Assembly (NCBI RefSeq): GCF_050337045.1
Contig: NZ_JAKJSO010000013.1
Coordinates: forward strand, 62,001 to 126,000
Length of the DNA: 64,000 nucleotides
Direction of reading: 5' to 3'
From: Photobacterium kagoshimensis
GTDB lineage: Bacteria; Pseudomonadota; Gammaproteobacteria; Enterobacterales; Vibrionaceae
Shown here: positions 42,338 through 51,150 of the stretch, in pieces
How the letters are laid out: each line of letters opens with the position of its first letter
Numbering within the stretch: the stretch's first letter is position 1
Made by a program: the position numbers and the translations under genes
Notes under the pieces: generated by a model
Told to the model about the DNA's origin: nothing
What the model saw: the letters and a program-made list of their open reading frames with translations, nothing else
Databases searched by the model: none

Positions 42338-43606
42338 TTAACGAAAAGCTGTCATGAGCTCATCATACAAGCCAAAGAATTTTGATTTTTTCGCTAACTC
42401 AGAGCGTTGCATCAAGCCAGGGGTTACAAAGCGACCTGAAATTTTATCACCTTCGGTTTGGTGGTCGTCGGCTTCGAAACGGAAAATATCTTCCATCACC
42501 ACGTTTTCACCTTCTAGGCCAACGACTTCAGAAATAGCCGTCACTTTCCGGCTGCCATCGTGTAAACGGTTAGCCTGAATCACAATATTCACGGCGCTTA
42601 CAATGGTTCGGCGGATAGCTTCTAACGGCAGGCTTAAGTTAGCCATCATGATCATACTTTCAACACGAGCTAACGCATCGCGCGGAGTATTAGCGTGCAA
42701 TGTAGACATTGAACCATCATGGCCTGTGTTCATGGCTTGTAGCATTTCAAATGCTTCAGGGCCACGACACTCACCAATAATAATGCGATCAGGACGCATA
42801 CGAAGGGCGTTAATCACCAGATCTCGCTGAGAAATAGCGCCTGTTCCTTCGGTGCCCGATACACGAGTTTCCAAACGCAGAACATGAGGCTGCTGCAAGC
42901 GAAGTTCTGCTGCATCTTCGATAGTCAATATACGTTCTTTTTCTGAAATATATTGCGATAAACCATTGAGCAAGGTTGTTTTACCCGAGCCTGTACCGCC
43001 AGAAATCAAAATATTACAACGACATCGTGCGGCTATCATCAAGACTTTCGCCATCTGCGGGCTCATTGCTCCAAACTCAACCAATTCAGGTAAGCCTATA
43101 CTTTGCTTTTTGAATTTACGAATAGAAATCGCCGTACCATCAATACTGATCGGGCTGATCACGGCATTAACACGGCTACCATCAGGTAAGCGAGCATCCG
43201 CCATTGGGGTTGATTCATCAATACGACGGCCAACGCGCGAGACAATACGTTGCGCAACTTGGCGTAACTGCTTGTCATCGACAAAACTGATGTCAGTCTG
43301 CTCAACGATGCCATGGCGCTCAATAAAAATACTATCAGGACCATTGACCATGATATCGGTAATGTCTTCGTCATCCATCAAAGGCTGAAGTGGACCAAGA
43401 CCGGTTAGCTCATCGATTAAGTTAGTAACATACTGACGACGCAGAACAGCAGGAACAGGCTGCTCCATCTGCTCAATCAGCATATCAACACCATTGGTTA
43501 ATTGAGCGCGCAACTGATCTTTGCTAGCACTTTCAACGGCATTGGTATCTAACGCTTCAAAAATACGATTTCGAATATCTAGGTATAGTGACTTGGCAGC
43601 ACTCAT
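42338..43606 (-). CDS. tadA: TadA/CpaF pilus assembly ATPase
   Basis: A 422-residue secretion ATPase of the GspE/VirB11 superfamily that powers Flp pilus assembly. The Walker A is SGGTGSGKTTLL, the Asp box TIEDAAELRL, the Walker B DRIIIGECRG and the His box STLHANTPRDAL. The N-terminal region (about 1-110) has the CpaF-specific LTGLGPLQPLMDDEDITDIMVNG-type sequence, here broken into shorter parts. The start is the ATG at 43606, 66 bp after tadZ stops. Confidence 0.95.
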   Translation of the reverse strand: MSAAKSLYLDIRNRIFEALDTNAVESASKDQLRAQLTNGVDMLIEQMEQPVPAVLRRQYVTNLIDELTGLGPLQPLMDDEDITDIMVNGPDSIFIERHGIVEQTDISFVDDKQLRQVAQRIVSRVGRRIDESTPMADARLPDGSRVNAVISPISIDGTAISIRKFKKQSIGLPELVEFGAMSPQMAKVLMIAARCRCNILISGGTGSGKTTLLNGLSQYISEKERILTIEDAAELRLQQPHVLRLETRVSGTEGTGAISQRDLVINALRMRPDRIIIGECRGPEAFEMLQAMNTGHDGSMSTLHANTPRDALARVESMIMMANLSLPLEAIRRTIVSAVNIVIQANRLHDGSRKVTAISEVVGLEGENVVMEDIFRFEADDHQTEGDKISGRFVTPGLMQRSELAKKSKFFGLYDELMTAFR

Positions 43607-43672
43607 TATTTTCTCTTTATCATTATTATTTAAATAAGCATCAGGTCTTACTATGACCCCATTTTACTAAGT

Positions 43673-44938
43673 CTATTTTTTCGGTAACAAAGAAGTTAAC
43701 TTTGTGAGTAATTGTTGCAAAGGATTGGCTTTTACTTCAATTGAACGCCCCAACACTAAACCTGATAGCATGAGTACCTTTGCCGAAAATTTACCGTTAA
43801 GATCAATAAAGCGCTTACCTGACAGCAAAGTAGCAGGAATTGTCTTATCGTAGGCAACTTCAACATCAACTACACGGGCAAGCTCTTTTTCGATCTCATT
43901 TTTATATAAGATGCCATCACGAAAAGTTCGATGTTGATTCAACACCAGTAAAGTACGCGGTGTTTTAAGTGACAGGCGCGCAGCCATATCAAGGCTGTGC
44001 AACATACGCTTAGCCGAACGTATAGAGGAAACCGTCGGATCCGCAACAACAACAACCGTATCGTAGTTTTCACAAAATTGTTTGTAGTCGATAGCAAAAG
44101 GAACTGAGGCTGAAAAGTCCTCAACAATCAAATTAAATCGACGCAGCAGCAGTGAAGCAACAGCATCACTCTCTTTTAAACACTCAGTAACCGCGGTTTT
44201 TTCACCGTCTATCGCCAATAATGACAAGCCATCGTTAACTTTGAGCAACATGGAGTGCGCTGAATCTTCATCCAATTGAGTTAATTGCACCGAAGATTTG
44301 CTCATGTCAATTTTGGGGTAATCATCCATACCAAGTAATACATCCAGATTACTGTCGGTATAGTTATGATCGACCAGCATGACACGGCTTTGCGTCTCTT
44401 TGCGTAGAAAACGCGCAAGTTCACAACTTAATAAAGACGCCCCTACACCACCTTTAGAGCCAACGACCGCAATGCGCTTTGCTTTACGCTCTTTTCCTAA
44501 CCCCTTACCACCATGATGGTTTTTTACCACATGACGCATAAAGTCGCTTAATTCACTTTTTACAACAGGCCAAAACACATAGTAAAAGCCCATTTCTTTC
44601 AGCGAACGAATCGTTGATATTGCGTCCTCTTTACCAATAACTATCACTGAAGCAGTATTAGGAATTTGAGGCGCTAGCTCTGCCATGCGGGTCACCACAT
44701 CCTCACATTCAGTGAGTTCGATAAGCACCATATCAATATTGAGTTGATTGGTAGCAAAAAACTCGCCCCATGACGATGCTTTCATTTGACGCAGTTCTGG
44801 CTCACCTAACGCGTCAAAGCGGAACACTTCTTTAACTAAATCACGGCAATGCTCTGACTGATAAAAAAGAACACTACCAAGCCCTAAAGTTTCATCCGCG
44901 GTTTGGGTAGATTTGAGCGCTTCAGTAAGATCTAACAT
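43673..44938 (-). CDS. tadZ: TadZ/CpaE pilus localisation ATPase
   Basis: A 421-residue protein with an N-terminal receiver-like domain (about 15-135) and a C-terminal ParA/MinD-like ATPase domain. The deviant Walker A is VGSKGGVGASLL (about 158-169), followed by MLVDHNYTDSNLDVLLG. The receiver-like part lacks the usual phosphorylation site. TadZ marks the pole or site where the pilus machine assembles. The start overlaps the stop of the upstream lipoprotein gene by one base (TAATG). Confidence 0.92.
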   Translation of the reverse strand: MLDLTEALKSTQTADETLGLGSVLFYQSEHCRDLVKEVFRFDALGEPELRQMKASSWGEFFATNQLNIDMVLIELTECEDVVTRMAELAPQIPNTASVIVIGKEDAISTIRSLKEMGFYYVFWPVVKSELSDFMRHVVKNHHGGKGLGKERKAKRIAVVGSKGGVGASLLSCELARFLRKETQSRVMLVDHNYTDSNLDVLLGMDDYPKIDMSKSSVQLTQLDEDSAHSMLLKVNDGLSLLAIDGEKTAVTECLKESDAVASLLLRRFNLIVEDFSASVPFAIDYKQFCENYDTVVVVADPTVSSIRSAKRMLHSLDMAARLSLKTPRTLLVLNQHRTFRDGILYKNEIEKELARVVDVEVAYDKTIPATLLSGKRFIDLNGKFSAKVLMLSGLVLGRSIEVKANPLQQLLTKLTSLLPKK

Positions 44939-45480
44939 TAGTGGCCTTCTCGCTGTTCAATTGTCATTTCTGATGCAACAGGCATGAGAGTTGAAGGCGT
45001 CGCTAACTGTTTATTGCGAGCACGTTCAGAAAAACAGCCATCCTGTTGTTCCCAAGCGTTATATTGCCCCAAAGGTTGGCATGGCGGAATAACAACTTGC
45101 GTTTTATTCGCTTTAATATACAAATCAACAGCAGATCTTGGTTTACTTTCAAACTTATAATCAACCCATTGCTGGTATTGCCCTAAAGTCTGCTTTAGTT
45201 TTGCTTGAGTCTGTTTACCCGTACGAGTATTCGCCGTTACAACAATACGTTCAGCATTATGCTCAAACTGCTGAACTATAAAATCATAAGCTCGTTGATA
45301 AAGTTTATCTTTATCCACACTTTTATTCGTTTTCACAGAGAGCTTTAATTCTGCTGTCGTCGGCACTAATACCGCTTCAGTTCCAGTCATTGCTGGCCCT
45401 TGACTACAACCAGATAGTAGCAGAGTGCTCAAACAAATAATGGTGGCAGTAAGGCGGTTTAACATTTTGTTATTGTTCAT
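44938..45480 (-). CDS. Tad-locus lipoprotein (RcpB/CpaD-like)
   Basis: A 180-residue lipoprotein (LLLSGCSQG, Cys25). The N-terminal half has no known motif. The C-terminal segment GCFSERARNKQLATPSTLMP resembles the end of CpaD, where a Cys-containing NLA-x-M-V-x-P region follows. The gene position, between the secretin rcpA and tadZ, is that of rcpB/cpaD. It overlaps rcpA by four bases (ATGA) and tadZ by one base. Confidence 0.72.
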   Translation of the reverse strand: MNNNKMLNRLTATIICLSTLLLSGCSQGPAMTGTEAVLVPTTAELKLSVKTNKSVDKDKLYQRAYDFIVQQFEHNAERIVVTANTRTGKQTQAKLKQTLGQYQQWVDYKFESKPRSAVDLYIKANKTQVVIPPCQPLGQYNAWEQQDGCFSERARNKQLATPSTLMPVASEMTIEQREGH

Positions 45481-46790
45481 TTTTTAAATCCACCATTTGA
45501 AAGCAATTCGTACGTCACACCATATTTCGGTTGTGTTGTTAACCCCAACAGACGATTTAACGTACTCGTTCGCTGCATATTCGGTAGCTGAATTTCAGAT
45601 TGATGCTGTGCTTTAACACGGTTTACCGTTGCTACAATAATCAACTCACGCTTAGTACGCTCTGTGGTTGTATTTCTGAACAAACTACCAATAATAGGAA
45701 TGTCACCTGCTCCTGGTAATTTTGAAATACCTTCCATATCATCGGTACTTAATAAACCTGCCAGTACAAAACTCTCACCATCTTTAATTTCAATCGTGGT
45801 TTCAGCTTTACGAGTACGAAGCGCAGGGAAAGAGTTACCCTTTAGTTGATAAGCCTTATCGATACTACTAACCTCTGGCGTCAACTTAAGACGAATTCGA
45901 CCACTTTCTAACGTTTTAGCAGCAAAGGCTAATTTAATACCATAACTCTTATAGCTAACAGATGAACCATTACTGCTAGAGGTAATTAATGGCACTTCAC
46001 CACCGACCAAAAAACTGGCTGATTCCCCAGAAATCACAGACAAGTTAGGTTCAGCGAGCATTTGACCAACAGATTCGTCGTTAATCGCTGAAATTAAGGT
46101 ATTAAGTTGATCAAGTTTGAAATCTTTGAATAAGAACTTACCTGGTTCGCTGAGTGCATCAGACCACTTAACGCCTAATTCTTCATTAAGCTGACGGCTG
46201 ACTTCAGCAATAGAAAGTTTTACGTTGATTTGATCCGCGGTCGCAACCTTTAACTTATCAACCAAACCTTTGTATTTCACTTTTTCGATAAAGTCAGCTT
46301 TAACACCACCGCCTTTTTTATCGTCTTTCTTATCCCCCCCCTTAGCATCTTTTTCTAATTTCAGAAGTTCACCGATAAGTTTGATCACTTCTTGATGCTG
46401 AGTCTGATTAATGATTTCACCCTGCACCAACACTTGTTCATCTATGGCCTCTACTTTGACATTCAGATCGGGATAATGCATAGATAGTTGGCGGTTTACT
46501 AAGCTCACATCGCGCACAACATTAACCTTACGGTCATAGAGTTTCTTATTGTCTTTATCGAATACCATCACTCGGGTATCGCCTCGGGCACGTCCAAAAA
46601 CAATAAACTTATGAGCATCTAAAATTTGATAATCTGCAATTTCTGGCGAGGTAATAAAGATCGTGCCAATCTCTTGCTTGGTCGTCACACTAGTCGCATC
46701 GCCTAACGCGACGGTCAAGCTTTTAGCACTAACCGTGGATGATGCCAATGCAAACAACAAAACCGCTGTAAGACGAGCAGAAAACTTCAT
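45477..46790 (-). CDS. rcpA: RcpA/CpaC secretin
   Basis: About 437 residues from the ATG at 46790, which has AAGGGA before it and gives a signal peptide (MKFSARLTAVLLFALASSTV); the open frame extends further upstream without support. The order is a pilus assembly N-domain, a BON-like segment, and the type II/III secretin domain (about 235-405), with the conserved GGEVPLI and VLAGLLSTDD stretches. It forms the outer-membrane channel for the Flp fibre. A G8 tract at 46334-46341 codes for KGGD within a Lys/Gly/Asp linker. It overlaps the downstream lipoprotein gene by four bases. Confidence 0.92.
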   Translation of the reverse strand: MKFSARLTAVLLFALASSTVSAKSLTVALGDATSVTTKQEIGTIFITSPEIADYQILDAHKFIVFGRARGDTRVMVFDKDNKKLYDRKVNVVRDVSLVNRQLSMHYPDLNVKVEAIDEQVLVQGEIINQTQHQEVIKLIGELLKLEKDAKGGDKKDDKKGGGVKADFIEKVKYKGLVDKLKVATADQINVKLSIAEVSRQLNEELGVKWSDALSEPGKFLFKDFKLDQLNTLISAINDESVGQMLAEPNLSVISGESASFLVGGEVPLITSSSNGSSVSYKSYGIKLAFAAKTLESGRIRLKLTPEVSSIDKAYQLKGNSFPALRTRKAETTIEIKDGESFVLAGLLSTDDMEGISKLPGAGDIPIIGSLFRNTTTERTKRELIIVATVNRVKAQHQSEIQLPNMQRTSTLNRLLGLTTQPKYGVTYELLSNGGFKK

Positions 46791-46803
46791 AATATTTCCC
46801 TTA

Positions 46804-47598
46804 TTAACCACGACGAGATCCTCGCATTTCGACAATTCCTTGATAGCCAGGCAAAATATCTTTTGTTTGTGCATTAGGAATACGAGATGCAGCTTTTGAT
46901 TTATAAATTTCAAGCGCAGAAAGGCGGCGTGCTAACGTCATTTTACTGATAAATCGATGTGGAATCTCTAACACCAGCGTGACTAAGGTACTGGCTTCAT
47001 CAGCGCCATAATTGACTAAGTCTTGATCATCGTATGTTTTACCTTGTACTGCTAATACGCGAATGCGATTTAGCAAGGGTTTAACATCGATATTGGCTGC
47101 GCGAGGGGATTCAACCCGATCACTGGATGACATATTTTGCTGCAGCGAGGTTAACGCTAAAATATCGATATAATCACCGGCTTGAACACCGGCGGCAATA
47201 ATATGGCGCTGTTCTACAGCCAATGGAAACGGCGTCATGCCTGCACTTATGATAGTATCGATATAATCTGGCTGATCAGGGGTGATCAAATCTTCTTGTG
47301 TGAGCATTTCACCTAATTTCACATTGTGGCGAAATACCGCACCTTGATTATAAGGTAAGTCTAGCAATGCAAAATCCGCATCACGTTCTAAACGCATCTC
47401 AGAGGCCAACTCATCTGTTGTAAAGTTCTGGCCTTTCTTAATATCAGCCGTCGCTAACCAGACTTTCACTTTTTTTTCTACCGGCGCTTGTTGCTGAACC
47501 GTCACTTGTTGCTCTGGTTTAAACAGCTCAGTAAACACGCCATATAATCCGACACCCAATGCTAATAAAGCAAATAAGTATGTTATTCGTTGTTTCAT
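46804..47598 (-). CDS. rcpC: RcpC/CpaB pilus assembly protein
   Basis: About 264 residues from the ATG at 47598 (MKQRITYLFALLALGVGLYG), which overlaps the tadV stop (ATGA). An N-terminal membrane helix is followed by an SAF/beta-clip domain (about 50-115, WLATADIKKGQNFTTDEL) and the CpaB/RcpC C-terminal domain (about 120-240, with VQAGDYIDILAL). It acts in the periplasm with the secretin. The secretin starts 13 nt further on. Confidence 0.91.
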   Translation of the reverse strand: MKQRITYLFALLALGVGLYGVFTELFKPEQQVTVQQQAPVEKKVKVWLATADIKKGQNFTTDELASEMRLERDADFALLDLPYNQGAVFRHNVKLGEMLTQEDLITPDQPDYIDTIISAGMTPFPLAVEQRHIIAAGVQAGDYIDILALTSLQQNMSSSDRVESPRAANIDVKPLLNRIRVLAVQGKTYDDQDLVNYGADEASTLVTLVLEIPHRFISKMTLARRLSALEIYKSKAASRIPNAQTKDILPGYQGIVEMRGSRRG

Positions 47599-48056
47599 AT
47601 TCCAGCCTTTCCAAATACTAAGCAACCAATGTTAAATACACTTACCAACGAGATAGCAATTCCATATGGCACACCGCGCTGCTTCAGCTCAACAAAACCT
47701 GCAGTAACATAGGCCCAACCTAATTGAACCATCACGACCACACCACCCACTAATAAAAACTCAATTAAATTTGTTAACGCCAAAGAAAAATCAAAGCATA
47801 GCGAATAGCCCATTAACAATTTAATGTCGCCAGCGCCGAAAATTTGAAAGCGAAATAACCCTAATCCGATAACAAATGTAACTAAAGAGACCACAAAGCC
47901 TTGCCAAATTGGAAAAACATCCAATAACAAAGCTAGAGACAAACAAACCGCAAAATTTAATAACACCCAGTTATTAGATATTTTGCGGTCTTTAACGTCG
48001 GAAATAATAATATTGACCGCAATAGCGGTCAATATAGATAAAAGTAAATTAATCAT
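47595..48056 (-). CDS. tadV: TadV/CpaA prepilin peptidase
   Basis: A 153-residue A24-family aspartic protease with about five transmembrane helices. Both catalytic Asp residues are in their motifs: SDVKDRKIS near the start and FGAGDIKLL (GxGD) at about 76-84. It lacks the N-methyltransferase domain, as usual for TadV. It cleaves the Flp leader and probably those of TadE and TadF. It lies 3 nt after flp and overlaps rcpC. Confidence 0.93.
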   Translation of the reverse strand: MINLLLSILTAIAVNIIISDVKDRKISNNWVLLNFAVCLSLALLLDVFPIWQGFVVSLVTFVIGLGLFRFQIFGAGDIKLLMGYSLCFDFSLALTNLIEFLLVGGVVVMVQLGWAYVTAGFVELKQRGVPYGIAISLVSVFNIGCLVFGKAGI

Positions 48057-48059
48057 TAA

Positions 48060-48263
48060 TTAATTTGTTGCTGAACCGCCAGAAGTGATGGTATTGGCAA
48101 TTTTGCCAAATGCATCATTCAGCGATTTTAAGAATGTTCCATCTTTATCTTTCCCACCAAGGATAGCAGTAAGACCTACAGCCATTGCCACACCTAGCAT
48201 TGCATATTCAATTGCTGTGATACCATCTTCGTTATTCCAAAATTGAGATAGAAGGTTTTTCAT
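48060..48263 (-). CDS. flp: Flp major pilin, type IVc
   Basis: A 67-residue prepilin. The leader MKNLLSQFWNNEDG ends in the Gly before the cut, followed by ITAIEYAMLGVAM, with Glu at +5 and Tyr at +6 as in all Flp pilins. A hydrophobic helix of about 20 residues and a short polar tail complete it. I use the ATG at 48263; a GTG four codons upstream is the other option, and neither has a strong ribosome-binding site. It is the first gene after the terminator of the tadEFG unit and has a 250-bp promoter region. Confidence 0.93.
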   Translation of the reverse strand: MKNLLSQFWNNEDGITAIEYAMLGVAMAVGLTAILGGKDKDGTFLKSLNDAFGKIANTITSGGSATN

Positions 48264-48445
48264 AATAAGACTCACTTTAAAAGTTTATATAATTAAACAC
48301 CGCATGATTTAACGTTGAATGCAGCATCTTTTGGCTTGGTGCATATAATAATGATTTCACATATATAACGCAAGTTTTTTGTCGTTCCACACAAAACAAA
48401 AAAACCTTTAAAATCAACCAACTGCAAACATCAAGACCAAAAGCG

Positions 48446-48460
48446 CCATTTTTTTGTCGT
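48446..48460 (-). promoter_or_regulatory. shared pilus motif, copy upstream of flp
   Basis: Plus-strand CCATTTTTTTGTCGT fits CCAT-W4-TTGWCGY, the pattern also found twice upstream of the CS1-type pilin operon. It lies about 185-195 bp upstream of the flp start. Confidence 0.45.
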
Positions 48461-48519
48461 ACGACCAGTTGTTGATAAAAATGTTATTTGGGGCAAAAAC
48501 AACTCATTTGAAATAAAAA

Positions 48520-48542
48520 AAGCCACCTTATTTAGGTGGCTT
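48520..48542 (-). terminator. terminator separating tadG from flp
   Basis: AAGCCACCT-TATTT-AGGTGGCTT. On the minus strand it is followed by TTTTTATTTC. It lies just past the tadG stop and divides the locus into two transcription units. Confidence 0.9.
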
Positions 48543-48555
48543 ATTTTTATGCTAC

Positions 48556-50058
48556 TTAACTTCTTTCTACGTTATAAGATGTAGTGTTTGTCAATAATTC
48601 TAATATGACATCTTTTAGCTTTTTTAAATCATTTACCGTATATATATGCTTACCAAAACAATCTTTATAGGCTTGAGCTCTATTATTAAACTTAAGTCCG
48701 ATGACAAACATTTCGAACCTTATAGATTCACCATTTGCATTTGTGCTCATTTCTTGCCTAATAGTATTACAAAGTTTATTTTTAACTAAGTACTTAAAGC
48801 TGTCGTTATTCTCATCACCATCTGAAAGTACAAATATAAACCGATTCTTATTCGTTGCTCCATAAAACTGGCTTGGAGCAGCTAAAAGCGCTTGATACAT
48901 ATCTGTCCCCCCCCCCACTCTCATAGGTTTAATTTTATCATTAAAACTCTTCAGCTCCGATTCTTTAGACATTACTGTTCTATCAATTACATGATGAGCG
49001 GGAGTTCTTGAGTTAATGCTGCAGTATCTATCTGTTCTAATATTTCTCTGCCCCATTTTCATTGGGGTCATCAATTTTATATTATTTTTATCTAATTGAA
49101 GCTCTGTCGCTGTTCTATAGTAATCAATATGTTTACTTTTAAATCCGCCATTATTTGATGAGTAATTAAAATCAATATGCCGACTTCCTTGTTTGGCCCA
49201 TGAAATATATTTTTCCATTACATATTGTTCATTGCCACTATAACCTACACCTTTCAATTGATACCATTTTGTTCTTTGTTTTTTACTCATAGCGACTAGG
49301 CTTGAAAAATTCGTCTGAAAACGAGGTCGTGCATATATTGATAACTTGGGTGGAAGTAACATAGATGAGCAAAAATAGTCATTCCCTTTCTTAAATACAA
49401 CTCGTTTTGAAAAAGGAACAAAACCAAAACTTGAATCACTAATTTCGCCTGGGTATTTTTTCTGTAGCTCTTGTGTACCTTCAAATATCATTTCAGTTAC
49501 ATCTTTAATAGCACTTCTTAAGTTTCTTATCCTTTCGCCTCTCATCGAGCCTGAAAAATCAGAAACAAACACTACATCAACCGGTTCAAAATCAGTTCTT
49601 ACACGTGCTGCTGTTGCTCTATTACTCACTTTTTGCTTTTCATCAAACGAAGGGACATTAGCCATAGCCATCCAAGAGTCATGCTCTGTCGTACTATTTA
49701 TATAATATTTGTGTATTGTTCTTTTCACTTCCTGACCGGATGGCAACTTTTTAATAATTTCTTCTTTCTTACGATCAATAACAAAGTCAGAATGCGTGTT
49801 ATCAGGAACAAGATAATCAACCCAAGCTTTGGCTACTTCTTTGGCCTTAGCTTGCTGTACTTTATCAAATTTATTATCATCTCTAATATCATCACTCTCA
49901 GAGACAGCAACTGCCGTTGCTTCCATTACATCGCCTAAGTGGGCTTTTTCTGTAATGTAACGGCTCCCCTCTACGCCTAATGCCCCCATCCCTAATATAG
50001 CAACAGCAATGAGAACAAAATATATTGCAGCAGCACCTTTTTGTTTTTTAGCGTTCAT
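48556..50058 (-). CDS. tadG: TadG-like protein with von Willebrand factor A domain
   Basis: A 500-residue pseudopilin-like protein. The N-terminal segment KGAAAIYFVLIAVAILGMGALGVEG (shown here in parts) is a membrane helix as in TadG. A von Willebrand factor A domain occupies about 155-490; its metal-binding MIDAS site starts DFSGSMRG and the later Thr is in VGGGTDMYQ. Such domains often bind ligands, so this protein may sit at the pilus tip or surface. A run of ten G on the coding strand (48907-48916) codes for VGGGT at the MIDAS-Thr loop, so slippage would cut off the end of the domain. It starts 1 nt after tadF. Confidence 0.85.
   Translation of the reverse strand: MNAKKQKGAAAIYFVLIAVAILGMGALGVEGSRYITEKAHLGDVMEATAVAVSESDDIRDDNKFDKVQQAKAKEVAKAWVDYLVPDNTHSDFVIDRKKEEIIKKLPSGQEVKRTIHKYYINSTTEHDSWMAMANVPSFDEKQKVSNRATAARVRTDFEPVDVVFVSDFSGSMRGERIRNLRSAIKDVTEMIFEGTQELQKKYPGEISDSSFGFVPFSKRVVFKKGNDYFCSSMLLPPKLSIYARPRFQTNFSSLVAMSKKQRTKWYQLKGVGYSGNEQYVMEKYISWAKQGSRHIDFNYSSNNGGFKSKHIDYYRTATELQLDKNNIKLMTPMKMGQRNIRTDRYCSINSRTPAHHVIDRTVMSKESELKSFNDKIKPMRVGGGTDMYQALLAAPSQFYGATNKNRFIFVLSDGDENNDSFKYLVKNKLCNTIRQEMSTNANGESIRFEMFVIGLKFNNRAQAYKDCFGKHIYTVNDLKKLKDVILELLTNTTSYNVERS
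48907..48916 (-). repeat. G10 homopolymer in tadG
   Basis: Ten C residues on the plus strand are ten G on the coding strand of tadG. This is the longest G/C run I found in the window. A one-base change would shift the frame in the middle of the MIDAS loop. Confidence 0.95.
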
Positions 50059-50059
50059 T

Positions 50060-50575
50060 TTATCGACCTACAAATAAAGATGTTGAACTTAGTATACGAT
50101 CTGTTTTATTTTCATCGCTTGTTACTGCCTTTTCAAAAAAGGCCGGTACTTTTTTACAGATAGTTACCCGATAAACATTAAGACCATGCTTATCCCCTTC
50201 TGTTATTTTTGGTATTAACGGGCGACTATCACATTTGATACTAGCGTCTCCCGCATAGTATTTAACTTCGTCCTTAGTGCCACTTTTTAGACCAATACTT
50301 ATACGAAGAGTCGCTTTTTCACCTTGCAGTCTTTTAGCCATCTTTAAAACTTGATCTGCTTGAGACTGATTAATACCCCAATTTGTTATTCTTGAATTAG
50401 GGCTATAAAACGCCTTTCTTTCTTTCAAAACAGAAACTAAAGAATAGGATGTGCGGTGTAACTGACTTTTTTGAATAACTTGGTAACCAAGATCGAATAT
50501 AAAAAACAGTAATGCAGTCATTCCGATAAGTACAAGTGCCAATTCAATACTAAAAGTACCTTTTTGATTTTTCAT
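50060..50575 (-). CDS. tadF: TadF pseudopilin
   Basis: A 171-residue protein with a type IVc prepilin-like N-terminus (MKNQKGTFSIELALVLIG), with Glu at +5 after the Gly. A hydrophobic helix and a polar domain with two cysteine-containing segments (SIKCDSRP, VTICKKVP) follow. TadF is a minor pseudopilin needed for Flp assembly. It is 2 nt after tadE and 1 nt before tadG. Confidence 0.86.
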   Translation of the reverse strand: MKNQKGTFSIELALVLIGMTALLFFIFDLGYQVIQKSQLHRTSYSLVSVLKERKAFYSPNSRITNWGINQSQADQVLKMAKRLQGEKATLRISIGLKSGTKDEVKYYAGDASIKCDSRPLIPKITEGDKHGLNVYRVTICKKVPAFFEKAVTSDENKTDRILSSTSLFVGR

Positions 50576-50577
50576 AG

Positions 50578-51150
50578 TTAGCCTTTTAGTTTTTCTCTAA
50601 ACAGTGCTGTATCTTGAATTGCAAGTAACTTACGAGTGATCTTACTTTCTGCAAAAGACCACCTAAACATAATGGGCCTATAAGTATAAGTTACGGTATA
50701 TTCAGCAATTGTTGCTTTATCCCAGTTACTTGTTTCTAAGTTATTCTCGTAGTGAGATGGATCTAAGTATGCTCTAACTTTTAGCTCATAATTACTCTCA
50801 CTAGTGAATACTTTCCACAAAACACCTGCATTAGAACTGATAAACTGGTAATACCACTGAGAGAACTGATCCTTACCTATTTTTTTCACTCGCTTACAAT
50901 GATTCTTTTCCGACTCTTCTTTAATCTCATCACAGTTTATATGCTCATATTTTTTAAACTCTTCGTTTTTCTTTAGCTGCACCCTCGCATCCCTGGCAGC
51001 TTCTGCTGTTGCGTAATCTAAAACGGCGGCAATATAAGTCACGCGACAGGTTTCAAAGATCAACATAGTGAACATGAATAGAACAAAAAAACCGAGTGCA
51101 AACTCAATCGCAAAAACACCTTTTTGCCGTTTAAAACGAGAAATATTCAT
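50578..51150 (-). CDS. tadE: TadE pseudopilin
   Basis: A 190-residue minor pseudopilin starting MNISRFKRQKGVFAIEFALG, with Gly then Glu at +5 as for TadV substrates. A single hydrophobic helix (about 17-38) and a polar C-terminal domain with two Cys (INCDEIKEE and NHCKRV) follow. It is the first gene of the upstream tadEFG unit. Confidence 0.87.
   Translation of the reverse strand: MNISRFKRQKGVFAIEFALGFFVLFMFTMLIFETCRVTYIAAVLDYATAEAARDARVQLKKNEEFKKYEHINCDEIKEESEKNHCKRVKKIGKDQFSQWYYQFISSNAGVLWKVFTSESNYELKVRAYLDPSHYENNLETSNWDKATIAEYTVTYTYRPIMFRWSFAESKITRKLLAIQDTALFREKLKG

Larger units (their letters stand above)
48264..48555. other. flp promoter region
   Basis: About 290 bp between tadG and flp. 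It contains the tadG terminator, two TTTTTTGTCGT elements (48375-48385 and 48449-48460) and a 10-bp palindrome GTCGTACGAC (48456-48465) overlapping the second. Confidence 0.6.
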
